64,000 nucleotides of DNA from contig NZ_CP162135.1 in assembly GCF_040833955.1 (NCBI RefSeq), positions 1 to 64,000 of the forward strand, given 5' to 3'. This document shows positions 7,505-15,944 of the stretch, piece by piece; position 1 is the stretch's first letter; each line of letters begins with the position of its first letter. Source of the DNA: Leptospira sp. WS60.C2 (lineage in GTDB: Bacteria; Spirochaetota; Leptospiria; Leptospirales; Leptospiraceae). Position numbers and translations under genes: made by a program. The notes under the pieces were generated by a model. The model was not told the DNA's origin. It did not search any database and saw only the letters and a program-made list of their open reading frames with translations.

Positions 7505-8089
7505 TCAGATACAGGTGGGCTCGAAATCACTATGAATCATTTCAGCTTCTGTATCCCAAACGCTGAAGGTTAAAAAATGACGCGGAGGACGAAAGGCTGC
7601 AAATGCCATTTGTTTTCCTGGATGATCTCGCACCTGGGATTCAACTTGTTTTCCCCACTTTGTAAATCGGGAAAATTCTTTGAGTATTATACGAGCAAGA
7701 GTAATTGCAACGGTAGTGGAATCTCGTTCTGAGATGAGATTATTCACTGTTGCCGGACTGAATTCACGGATGGATCCCCACCTTCTATACATTCGTAATC
7801 GAAGATGCCAACCTTTATGGATCTGGCCTTGTTTGTGTTTTTCTAAAAAATCATTTAATTCATTTTCAGAGTTCCACAACGCAAACACGACGATTTCCTG
7901 AATCCGATATCGTTTCCAAGAAAACAAAGATTTACCTAACAACATGGGAATCAAACATTCCGAATGAATTAACCCTTTACTTTTACGAAAACTTCGATTT
8001 CCAAACAAATACCAAGGGATTTTATACAATGGTACGGGAAAAGAATGAAAACTACAAATTTCTTGTGTTTCGTCTGGCATCTGATTCAT
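7505..8089 (-). CDS. CrtA-like / DUF3291-type monooxygenase-fold protein
   Basis: The 194-residue product has the layout of spheroidene-monooxygenase-like (CrtA/DUF3291) proteins. It has an N-terminal P-L-Y-K-I-P-W-Y-L-F-G, a central E-I-V-V-F-A-L-W strand followed by a short helix (E-L-N-D-F-L-E-K-H) as in dimeric alpha/beta-barrel (ABM) folds, and a second strand pair with F-L-T-F-S-V-W-D-T-E-A-E-M near the C-terminus. Members are often haem-binding or orphan. There is no carotenoid gene nearby, so the substrate is unknown. An alternative start lies 9 bp downstream. The gene borders a zone of decayed genes. Confidence 0.5.
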   Translation of the reverse strand: MNQMPDETQEICSFHSFPVPLYKIPWYLFGNRSFRKSKGLIHSECLIPMLLGKSLFSWKRYRIQEIVVFALWNSENELNDFLEKHKQGQIHKGWHLRLRMYRRWGSIREFSPATVNNLISERDSTTVAITLARIILKEFSRFTKWGKQVESQVRDHPGKQMAFAAFRPPRHFLTFSVWDTEAEMIHSDFEPTCI

Positions 8090-8182
8090 ATTGGAACCAT
8101 ACCATTTTTCTTTAGTTTGGTCTCAGCTAGATGGGTTGTCTCTGACATGAATGATTTTAGATTATTAGGATATGATTAAAAA

Positions 8183-8645
8183 TGGAGTTATTATGCAGCC
8201 ATTCATGGATGTTTTATTGGATGGTTACTATTATCAGGTCTTTGTTTTTTAGCAATCAAACACAATCATATGAATCTTCTCATTGAATTTATTGTATTGA
8301 TCGTCTCTCTCTTTTTTTGATCGCCATTGGGATTTACCAATTCGGTTTGCTAAAAAAATCGGAGTGATTGGATATGTTGTCTTATTTCCAACTCTTGTTA
8401 TTTACTTATATCGAGTGATGGGTCCTAAACACAAACTCTCCAAAATTCTTTTCAGTATCAGTGGATTAGCAGTTTTGATTTCTCTTGGACTTGCCTTGGG
8501 AAAAGAGTTTTTTCCCTCGGCACAAATCTACCACATTCAACAATCTATCATGGTCTTTGTAAATGCTGGTATCAATGTATTTCTTGTGATCCCTCTATTG
8601 TTAGGATCCATCCTTAACGAAGAAAGGAATCGGATTGATTGCTAA
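8183..8645 (+). pseudogene. frameshifted multi-pass membrane protein
   Basis: The 5' part in one frame (…A-I-H-G-C-F-I-G-W-L-L-L-S-G-L) is hydrophobic and stops at a TGA near 8319. The reading continues in another frame through I-G-V-I-G-Y-V-V-L-F-P-T-L-V-I-Y to a TAA at 8643-8645, adding three more membrane segments. The two halves together look like one integral membrane protein broken by a frameshift. Only the 3' half (GTG 8364 onward, 93 codons) is open. Family not recognised. Confidence 0.5.
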
Positions 8646-8762
8646 GTTTTCGAAAAGGAATTATCGAACCAAGAACTAAATTTAGAGAGTTCCTTCTTCT
8701 TCCTTTTTTGATTCCCCAAAATTGGGATCTGGAGTTTGTTGTGGTTCATGTTGTCGTTGCAA

Positions 8763-9010
8763 TTATCCATTCACAAACGTAGCTTTTACTCCTTTGGATA
8801 CAAATATATAGGTAATGCAAATTAATGCGACCACAACAGGACGAACCAATTCCTTTAAGGATGCTGGGTCTAACGCGTCGTCTCTCATTGGAATCAGGGA
8901 AGCAAGCCAAAGGAAAAAATGAGCAGAGGTAAAAATAAACTACCAACAAAAAGAAAAGCATTGTAGGACGCTTCAAAGAATAAAAGTGGTTTCTATAACG
9001 GATGTTAAGT
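8763..9010 (-). pseudogene. decayed DUF2569-like membrane protein, C-terminal part
   Basis: One minus-strand frame reads W-L-A-S-L-I-P-M-R-D, then R-P-V-V-V-A-L-I-C-I-T-Y-I-F-V-S-K-G-V-K-A-T-F-V-N before TAA (8763-8765), close to the conserved end of DUF2569 proteins (…Y-x-x-V-S-x-R-V-K-x-T-F-V). The preceding hydrophobic segment is in a different frame, and upstream sequence is unrecognisable. A frameshift near 8930 thus breaks the gene. Confidence 0.5.
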
Positions 9011-9067
9011 TTCTGTTCCTGGGGTTGTTAAATATTGAAAACTTCCATTGGTAATCATATTGTAAAA

Positions 9068-9154
9068 CTAAGATACAGATTGTTTTGCCGAACATGCAGG
9101 GAAGTTAATGAGTCCTATCCCCACCAAGACCAACCCCTTTGCAACTCTCGTCAT
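9068..9154 (-). pseudogene. lipoprotein leader remnant
   Basis: ATG 9154 opens 28 codons giving a basic start, a hydrophobic stretch (G-L-V-L-V-G-I-G-L-I-N-F) and a lipobox-like F-P-A-C-S-A, then TAG. The mature protein is lost, so this is the surviving leader of a dead lipoprotein gene in the decayed zone. Confidence 0.35.
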
Positions 9155-9365
9155 TACTCATTTTGAATCCCCTAGTGGTCTTTGAAAAAAATAACTAGCT
9201 AAATGTTCAAACATAAGATTTTTCTTGCAAGAAAATCGTAACGCAGAACATATTTTAATGCTCAATGGTTTCCTAGTCCAGGTAATTTCAAATCTTCCTT
9301 TTATGTATTGCAGTGTTGCAACTACACTGCAATACATACTTTGCGCTTTTCTCAGATCCTTTTCC

Positions 9366-9600
9366 TGTGATTGAATACAATTTTGAAAACGGATTGTCAG
9401 TTTAATTAAGCCAAAATCCTAAAGCATCTATAATCAAAACTTCCATACTCGTCAATGTAAGATCTGCTGATGATCCAGAAAATGCAACAGGACTTGCTCA
9501 TTATTTAGAATATTTGATGTTTTCGGGAACTAGGAACATAGGAACTTTCGATTATACGAACGAAAATTCATTCTTAGATTAAATAAAGACTTTGTATAGA
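9366..9600 (+). pseudogene. M16 (pitrilysin/insulinase) metallopeptidase fragment
   Basis: The translation reads Y-N-F-E-N-G-L-S-V, a stop, then N-P-K-A-S, S-I-L-V-N-V-R-S-A-D-D-P-E-N-A-T-G-L-A-H-Y-L-E-Y-L-M-F-S-G-T, the unmistakable N-terminus of M16 peptidases. The zinc motif HxxEH has become H-Y-L-E-Y, and an in-frame TAA interrupts the beginning and another the end (near 9580). Only about 80 of the usual 400+ residues remain. It is dead both structurally and catalytically. Confidence 0.75.
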
Positions 9601-9649
9601 AGGTATAGACAAACCAAAGAAGAAGGCAAAATGGGCATCACCGAATAAA

Positions 9650-9700
9650 ATGCCTTTACTTCGACTGGCTTCCTATAAAGGGTAATGTGTCGCGAATATC
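9650..9700 (+). repeat. dispersed repeat FKPTGFL-tail, copy 1 (diverged)
   Basis: The stretch around GACTGGCTTCCTATAAAGGG (9663-9682) and TGTGTCGCGAATATC (9686-9700) matches copies at 29168, 30071 and 58600. The preceding TGCCTTTA corresponds to their TCGCCTTTA. Confidence 0.65.
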
Positions 9701-10196
9701 TGAGCTACCGTTTGTACATGGGAACTTTACATTACAAAAAACTTACCATTTTCCTATGTGGTAGATGTAAGGAATGCGGATTTGAGAAAAATGACGCATG
9801 TTCTGGATGCTGATTCTGGTATAGAAGTAAAAATAACTAAAGAGTGGAATCTATTAGTAAAAATTTAGCGATCATATTACTTATAATTTCGATTCTCTTG
9901 TCTAATCCTATTTTTCTGAATGATAATATTATTTTTACCCTGTTCAATGATTTAAAACTATCGGTAGGGAAGACTTTTTGCACAATCTATTAATTCTGAA
10001 CTGCATTTTGGTGTAGGATTTCTCATAAGTTTGCTTTGGATTTCTTTCTTAATCTAAAAAATGATTAGAGCAAAAAAGATTCAAACCAGTTTGAAACTAG
10101 AAGTAATACATATGGAATAGTATGGATCCGGACATTTTTGGTATTAGAGTTACTATTAGTATTTCCAAATTATTTATTGCCATGAACGGAAAGTAT
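9701..10196. other. degenerate intergenic stretch
   Basis: About 500 bp between the repeat and the IS3 copy. Short plus-strand frames such as one near 9890-9990 are hydrophobic but broken by stops. No gene is supportable. Confidence 0.4.
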
Positions 10197-11397
10197 AACC
10201 TGATTACGTTTTTTCGGCCACTTTTCCAATTCAATTTAATTCAAATTTTTCTGCACTCACATAACCTAGAAAAGAATGTGATCTCTGTCGATTATAAAAT
10301 AGTTCAATGTATTCAAAGAGATTGTTTTTGGCATCTTTTATATTTTGAAATAAATTGAATTCGATTTCTCTCTTTAATGTAGAAAAGAAGGATTCTGCCA
10401 CAGCATTATCCCAACAGTTTGCCTTACGGCTATTACTTCGTCTGATTCGATTATTTGCTAATACTTTGCGAACATCCCCTGAGCAATAATTTGATCCTAT
10501 ATCAGTATGAAAGATCAAACCTTTCTTTGCATTTCTAGTTTCTATGGCTGAATGAATCGCACCTACGATCAGTTCAGAATCATTTCTTGAACTGATTTTC
10601 CAGCTAACAACTTTTCTGGAGTATAAATCTAGAATCACACATAGATACAACCAACCTGAGAAACATTAAATAAAAGTTACATCTTATACCCAAACTTGAT
10701 TCTTCGATTCCACATTAATCTTCCTTTGAACTAAGTCAGGTGCAATTCGCTTTGAATGTTTAAAGTCTGTTGTGCTGAATCGATACTTCTTGTCCTGTTT
10801 GCCTTGAATACCCAATAAATTCATGGCTTTTTTGACTTTTCTTGCTCCGCATTCGAATCAATCCATAACTCTTCTTGCTTGATTTCCAGGAATCTTTTAC
10901 GTAGTTGATGAAAGCAATTTCAAGATTCACAATTGGACTTTTCATTCGTTTCATATAGTCATAGAATCCAGATCGAGATACTTCCAAACATGCAACCATT
11001 ATAGTTACCTTAAATTCTTTACGGTTGGTTGCCATGAACTCTAATCGGGGTTTTGTTCCTTCGAGAGCATGATTGCAAACTTTTTTAGGATTGCATTCTC
11101 CTCTTTCAGGCGAACATTCTCTTTGTGAAGTTTCTTAATCTCTTCGCTCTCTTTTATATGTTTATCCGTTGTTGGGTTGATTTGCTCTGACTTTTTCAAG
11201 AATTCTGCCTTCCATTATCGTAGGACAAAGTAACTGATTCCTAATGAATCGGAAACTTCTTTTATTGTGAAAGAACCCGACATGGCTCGTTTGACCGCTT
11301 GGTCTTTAAACTCGGGAGAGTATTTTGATCGTCTGCTCACTTTGCACCTATTGCTTTTATAAGGCAAAAAAGGTGTCTGTTTTTATGCAATCAGACT
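10197..11397 (-). mobile_element. IS3-family element, copy A1 (inactive)
   Basis: The transposase-side end reads ACCTGATTACGTTTTTTCGG from 10198; the other end, read on the minus strand, is GTCTGATTGCATAAAAACAG near 11397. These match the ends of the better preserved copy at 26101-27331. The element carries orfA (from GTG at 11340 on the minus strand) and orfB, both broken. Compared with the other copy it has lost 32 bp near 10847 between two GAAT repeats, and an AAA codon has become TAA near 10670. It is therefore a dead copy. Confidence 0.85.
10231..11035 (-). pseudogene. IS3 orfB transposase, broken
   Basis: The N-terminal part (M-A-T-N-R-K-E-F-K-V-T from 11035) and the catalytic part (10650-10231) are each open, but a 32-bp deletion and a nonsense codon separate them. 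The catalytic part retains F-H-T-D-I-G-S-N-Y (second Asp) and A-E-S-F-F-S-T-L-K (Glu) of the rve DDE domain. Sequence is nearly identical to the orfB at 26462-27298, so decay is recent. Confidence 0.85.
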
Positions 11398-11501
11398 AAG
11401 TTAAGAACGAACCAAAATAATACTCATTCAATCTCTGTAACTGCCTTAGAAATTCGATGATATGAGATTACATCTTCTTATATAAATTCTGATTAGAATT
11501 A

Positions 11502-11530
11502 CCGATAGGAATTAATAAAATTCCTATCGG
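11502..11530. repeat. perfect 12-bp inverted repeat, 5-bp loop
   Basis: CCGATAGGAATT (11502-11513) and AATTCCTATCGG (11519-11530) flank AATAA. It lies about 180 bp before the gene at 11710. The AATTCC…CGGG half recurs, more loosely, upstream of the lipoprotein genes at 13645, 15945 and 18968. Confidence 0.6.
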
Positions 11531-11709
11531 GCTAAGCGATTTATCTTATTTAATATATTTTCTTCAGAGATTTCTATTCCCTGCAAAGTAAGCTTTGAGG
11601 AGTGCAGGAATTAGTCATGAATTCATCGTCAAGTAATAAAAGTATAAAATTAGTATATTCGCTAGAGTATCATCCTTCGTTGAGATAGCATAAATTAAGT
11701 TGTATTAAG

Positions 11710-12603
11710 ATGATAGGGACACTGGCGGTAGCGCTTGAGCTTGCGGATTTTATCAGAAGAGAAAATCAACATGGTAATATTATTTATCCAACATCAACCA
11801 CGCATCTAAATTTATGGTCATCTCACTTCTCTATCTCATTAGAGATAATTCAAAATATTCTAGGCCTATTAGAGGAAACACATTTTATCTTCATTTTTAA
11901 TCTTGGTGAACCTGATGAGTCACTTTTTAGCAAAGGTGAGTCTCTATTTTTTTTCGCAGATTCCACTATCATAAATGATTTAATACTAAAAACGAAAGTG
12001 AGATTGGAAGATGCCTACACAGAAGTGTATTTTAGAAGAAAATCTGCTTTCCAAATTGTTCAGGAATTTTTTACGAAACTTCATAGCTATAAGGATTCCG
12101 AAATAAGCAGATACATTAAGATTCTTATGATGCTCGAAGAATACTTGAAAATAATTGATAAAAACAAGTCAGATTACATAGATATTTCCAGACAAAGTAA
12201 AATTTTTGAAGCTTACGATAAGAATCGTCTCCAAGATGACTTACACACATCTATCGATGAAGTATTGTCAGTTTCTGACCCCGTTGTAGAGCCTTTGCTT
12301 GGATCTTTTGATGAGGAGGATCACTCTAACTGGTCAAAGGCAAAAAGAAAATTTTCCCTCGAATTTTTGATCAGAATTCATTTTCGGAAGTACGAGTTTG
12401 AAGTTGTTAAAAGGCTTATACAAGTAGGAAAAATAAAAAGTGAGCAGGATTTAAAAATTGTAAGGGATACTTTGGTAAAGGTTGAATCTAAAGATATTAA
12501 TGTCTATAATCTGCCAAAATTCCAATTCGAAATAAATCAGCTCAGGCAATATTGTAATCGTAAGATTTATTCCCTCCGCAATAGCCAAACAAGTAAAGTT
12601 TAG
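11710..12603 (+). CDS. hypothetical protein, 297 aa
   Basis: ATG 11710 opens a full 297-codon frame: a hydrophobic N-terminus with I-G-T-L-A-V-A-L-E-L-A-D-F-I, then a largely helical, charged body with acidic segments (L-G-S-F-D-E-E-D-H) and a basic C-terminus (C-N-R-K-I-Y-S-L-R). No signal peptide or known motif was found. The first 30 residues could be a winged-helix-like segment. It is isolated between an IS3 copy and a transposase remnant. I do not recognise the family. Confidence 0.6.
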   Translation: MIGTLAVALELADFIRRENQHGNIIYPTSTTHLNLWSSHFSISLEIIQNILGLLEETHFIFIFNLGEPDESLFSKGESLFFFADSTIINDLILKTKVRLEDAYTEVYFRRKSAFQIVQEFFTKLHSYKDSEISRYIKILMMLEEYLKIIDKNKSDYIDISRQSKIFEAYDKNRLQDDLHTSIDEVLSVSDPVVEPLLGSFDEEDHSNWSKAKRKFSLEFLIRIHFRKYEFEVVKRLIQVGKIKSEQDLKIVRDTLVKVESKDINVYNLPKFQFEINQLRQYCNRKIYSLRNSQTSKV

Positions 12604-12949
12604 CCGTAATCTATTTTGGTAGAAATTTCAAAATTAGAGCAAAAAAGAAAAACTCACTTGTAAAAAATGTAGAATAGCGATGGAAAAGATAAGAATATAA
12701 ACTCGAAGATCTTCATTATTCAAAATCACATATTGAGAGTTAAGTAAGTTGAAAATTTTTTGGGAATACGACTTTCAAAAAGACCTTTTCGACTTACGGT
12801 AAAAATTTATGACGTTCCCCAGTTTGTTGGACCAAATGTTAAGTTATTCAAATCCACATAGTTTAAAGTAAAATGAAGATCTTCTTCATTTTGCACCTTT
12901 TGAAATTTAAAGAGGTGATTTCAGGGTTCATTTTGTCCTTATTTTAATC
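12604..12949. other. intergenic stretch, no recognisable gene
   Basis: About 350 bp of AT-rich sequence after the 297-aa gene. No supportable frame, hairpin or repeat was identified. Confidence 0.35.
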
Positions 12950-13300
12950 CTTCTTACGCGTATAATGGGCATATAGTTATATGATTAATTTTCCATCCAG
13001 CTTTACGCATGGATTTATAAATCGTTCGATGTCCTGCTCGTTTGCGTTTGAAGGCAAGTCTTCGGATTTCATTTACAACGATCTCATGTTCCATTTTCGG
13101 TTTGAAGAAGTATGTAAACTTCGGAAAATTTAAGAGCTTGAGGCTTTACCGCCTGTATTCATTGCTTCCTCTATAGAGGATTTGTTTGGTGATTTCATAC
13201 TTTCTTGATATTTCTTTATTCGGACTTCCTTACTCTGCTTTCTTTAAAATTTGGAATATTTTAGATTCTTCGCTTTGTTTTATTCCTTAGTATTGAAGGA
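12950..13300 (-). pseudogene. IS3-family transposase remnant (third type)
   Basis: Read on the minus strand, E-E-S-K-I-F-Q-I-L-K-K-A-E followed by E-I-S-R-K-Y-E-I-T-K-Q matches the start of an IS3 orfA (helix-turn-helix). Further on, V-V-N-E-I-R-R-L-A, R-A-G-H-R-T-I-Y-K-S-M-R-K-A-G-W-K-I matches the HTH region of orfB. Stops and frameshifts break every part and no catalytic domain remains. It differs from the other IS3 types in the window. Confidence 0.6.
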
Positions 13301-13495
13301 AAACCAACTTATCACCTGGTCCAATTTCTGGGGAGAAGCTCTTCGATGGTAATGAGATAGAGAACGTGGTAGAGAATTATGGCAAGATTCTTTGTGTCGT
13401 GATAGAATATAAATCAAGGAAGGTAATAATAATTAATGAATAGAGTTTTCTAAATTTTCTTTTTTTGCAATGGTTATAATTCCAAACCTTTTAAG

Positions 13496-13536
13496 CTGAC
13501 AAGCTTCCAGTGACGGACATTGTGTCACGAATATCA
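13496..13536 (+). repeat. dispersed repeat FKPTGFL-tail, copy 5 (core only)
   Basis: GCTGACAAGCTTCC (13496-13509), then GGACATTGTGTCACGAATATC (ending 13536), aligns with GCCGACTGGCTTCC and GCATTGTGTCGCGA of the better copies. The upstream GTCGCCTTTA part is not visible. It lies 110 bp before a lipoprotein gene. Confidence 0.5.
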
Positions 13537-13644
13537 AGGAATCATCGAAAGGTCTAATTATATTCCCTTCGGGATAGATGGATTTATGCAATTATGGTAG
13601 TATCTGGATTTGTAGTGGAAATATTAATGAGGATTATTTATGGC

Positions 13645-14526
13645 ATGAAAATCAATGATTTATTATTAAGGTCGACAGTTATTTTAATTGGATTCATAGT
13701 CTTTTTTCATAATTGTTCTCTTAGTAAAAATTCCACCACTGATGATTTTTCAGCTTTTTTGCTTTATGAAAATTTTATTAATTCAAATCAAGTGGCAACT
13801 TCTACTTTAGATACTACTAGCATTCAAGCTGGAATCGCCACACCATTGACATTTTCGATTTATCCAAATGATAATACAAAATCCGTAAGAAGTGTAACTG
13901 TAACTTTTGCCTCATCTCTTGGTCCTCGTCCAAAATACAATGGTCTTAATGATTATTCAGTGGATTATCCTGTTGTCAAACTTGGTGAAATGCGACAATT
14001 CATATTGAATCCTGGTGGATTCACTCCTTCCCTTCGTGATACTTCTACATACCAGCTTGCTATGACTTGGGGTTTTGGTATCTTGACTGTTTTTCATGAT
14101 GGAAGTCGTAGTTCTTCTCTAATGAGCCTAAAGGTTGTTAAAAATCTTCCAAATGTAACTGGCTCGATTTATACGATAAAACTTATGGGATTTACAGACG
14201 ATTGGGTTCCGACACCTAATGAGTTTCAAGGAGTAGGAGACTGGAAAATTTGGTTACGAGTCAGATATCCTGATTCTGGAATCATATTTGAAACAGAAAG
14301 ACAATCTCTTGATTATAGCACTCATGTACTCATTCGTCCCACGCCAGGCGATAAGAAAGAAGAGATTACTATTTGCTTTGATAGTGATGGAGATAATGTT
14401 GCTAACTACCAAAGATTGATCCCATCCTCTAAGTCATTTACAGAAGGAACTTTTGGGGATTTTTCTCGGTTCTTTGTCTTTTATGGCGAAGTCGTAAATG
14501 GAAATATGAATCTAATCGTTGAATAA
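13645..14526 (+). CDS. putative lipoprotein, 293 aa
   Basis: I place the start at ATG 13645, since from there the product has a proper signal: M-K-I-N-D, a hydrophobic stretch, and F-F-H-N-C as a spirochaete-type lipobox with Cys at 24. An upstream ATG in the same frame (13594) would bury it. The mature protein is beta-rich with Thr/Ser-rich segments. The C-terminal part contains R-P-T-P-G-D and C-F-D-S-D-G-D, a calcium-binding-like acidic loop. It is likely surface or periplasmic. No family is recognised. Confidence 0.65.
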   Translation: MKINDLLLRSTVILIGFIVFFHNCSLSKNSTTDDFSAFLLYENFINSNQVATSTLDTTSIQAGIATPLTFSIYPNDNTKSVRSVTVTFASSLGPRPKYNGLNDYSVDYPVVKLGEMRQFILNPGGFTPSLRDTSTYQLAMTWGFGILTVFHDGSRSSSLMSLKVVKNLPNVTGSIYTIKLMGFTDDWVPTPNEFQGVGDWKIWLRVRYPDSGIIFETERQSLDYSTHVLIRPTPGDKKEEITICFDSDGDNVANYQRLIPSSKSFTEGTFGDFSRFFVFYGEVVNGNMNLIVE

Positions 14527-14600
14527 TTGTATAACGAGATTGGAATCGATCTCAAGATTACGCCCAAATTTGTCTTGATTGTAAGACGGTTACAGTGGCA

Positions 14601-15716
14601 TTAAGAGTAAATCTCTTCTTTGATATTTTCAATTCTCGATTCAATATTCCTAGATTTAGATAAATAACTATTGATCGTTTCGGCAGCTTCCTTATTTAAT
14701 TCCAGAAATTGGACTCCCATTCGGAATTTCGCCGACAGATTTTTTATATTCCTAATAATAGCTTTGATAGGAACTTTCCGATCCTCGATTTGTAACTCAA
14801 ATATTATAATTTGGCCTATTGCAAAACTCTTAATAAAGAAGATACTCTGTGAAAATAGAAAACTTAATCCATTTTCGCTGATATCTACAACATTACAGAT
14901 ATCAGCTGATTCATTAAAAAAACCTGCGTCACAAATTTCTTTGGTTACCCTTTCTCCTACTAATTTTACAAACTCAAAGTCCGGAGTCAGTAATAACTTC
15001 CTATGGTTAACGAGTAAATAACCTATCGGTAGATATCCTTTATATTCAAGAAATACACATATTTCAGATGTATATTTTTCCAGTATTAAACCTGGAGTTA
15101 CAATTTTTTTTGAAAATTCACCAAAAGATAAAAAATTAGTATCGGGATTTAAGTTTTCGGTCTTATCTGGGATGAAAATTGGTTTTCCGAATTTAGTATA
15201 CAATCTTAACCTAGCATCTTGTTTAAGTGTTAGTAAAATGTTAGCTTCATCATATTTCTTTAATAAAACATTCTTAGACTTTTGCAATATGGCATCGATT
15301 TTCGGATGGTCATACGCTAATTGCTTTTGAACATCATTGAAATTTATTATTTTGAAAACAGTTAATCCTTCATATTTTTCTCTATTTTTTACCCGATGTA
15401 GATCCTCTCGATTGGCATCAGTAATGTATAGAGCGAAAGGTTTCAGGATCTCGATATTATTGTGTTTCGTAAGAGTTGTCTTGAAATGAAATTCGAGTTT
15501 TCTATTGTTATGTGTAAGGAAAATCACTCTTGTATTTATTTGCTCAATATCCTTGGGAATTGCGGTAATTAGACCAAGTTTATTAATTGAAATGGGTTTG
15601 ATTTGAATTTTTCCTTCACCATGTCTCAGATAAAATGGAACAGATCTGGAAAGTATTCTTAAGATATCATACATTTGACTTTCATTATTGATCAATTTTT
15701 CCATAGGTCGGATCAT
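14601..15716 (-). CDS. DUF1577-type protein with C-terminal PilZ-like domain
   Basis: The 371-residue product resembles the Leptospira-restricted DUF1577 family. It has an N-terminal beta-rich region (H-G-E-G-K-I-Q-I-K-P-I-S), a middle domain, and a C-terminal PilZ-like barrel from about residue 265 (V-D-I-S-E-N-G-L-S-F, then G-V-Q-F-L-E-L). The usual RxxxR c-di-GMP motif is not obvious. It may be a c-di-GMP-linked effector or a degenerate one; c-di-GMP enzymes are encoded at 33979-38999. It is transcribed convergently with the preceding lipoprotein gene. Confidence 0.7.
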   Translation of the reverse strand: MIRPMEKLINNESQMYDILRILSRSVPFYLRHGEGKIQIKPISINKLGLITAIPKDIEQINTRVIFLTHNNRKLEFHFKTTLTKHNNIEILKPFALYITDANREDLHRVKNREKYEGLTVFKIINFNDVQKQLAYDHPKIDAILQKSKNVLLKKYDEANILLTLKQDARLRLYTKFGKPIFIPDKTENLNPDTNFLSFGEFSKKIVTPGLILEKYTSEICVFLEYKGYLPIGYLLVNHRKLLLTPDFEFVKLVGERVTKEICDAGFFNESADICNVVDISENGLSFLFSQSIFFIKSFAIGQIIIFELQIEDRKVPIKAIIRNIKNLSAKFRMGVQFLELNKEAAETINSYLSKSRNIESRIENIKEEIYS

Positions 15717-15944
15717 ATAGTAAGAATGGATATTGATGCAAGCCTTCGAAGAATAAATATGGTCCTTTTTGGCGGAAGAGGGCTTATATTCTTTGATAGC
15801 TTATTGAATCCCTATAAAAAAATATTTTCAGGGCGCTATTAAATTCCCATCGGGATGGCGAAATCACTATATTCTGTCAAAATCTGCTCACGAGTATCCA
15901 GAGGTTTAAGGTGAATTGCTGAAGATATAAGGAGAATTACACGG

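Noticed and set aside
10122..10358. Plus-strand frame of 78 codons
   Set aside because: It runs antisense to the IS3 orfB C-terminus and repeats at 27171-27476 in the other copy. It is a shadow.
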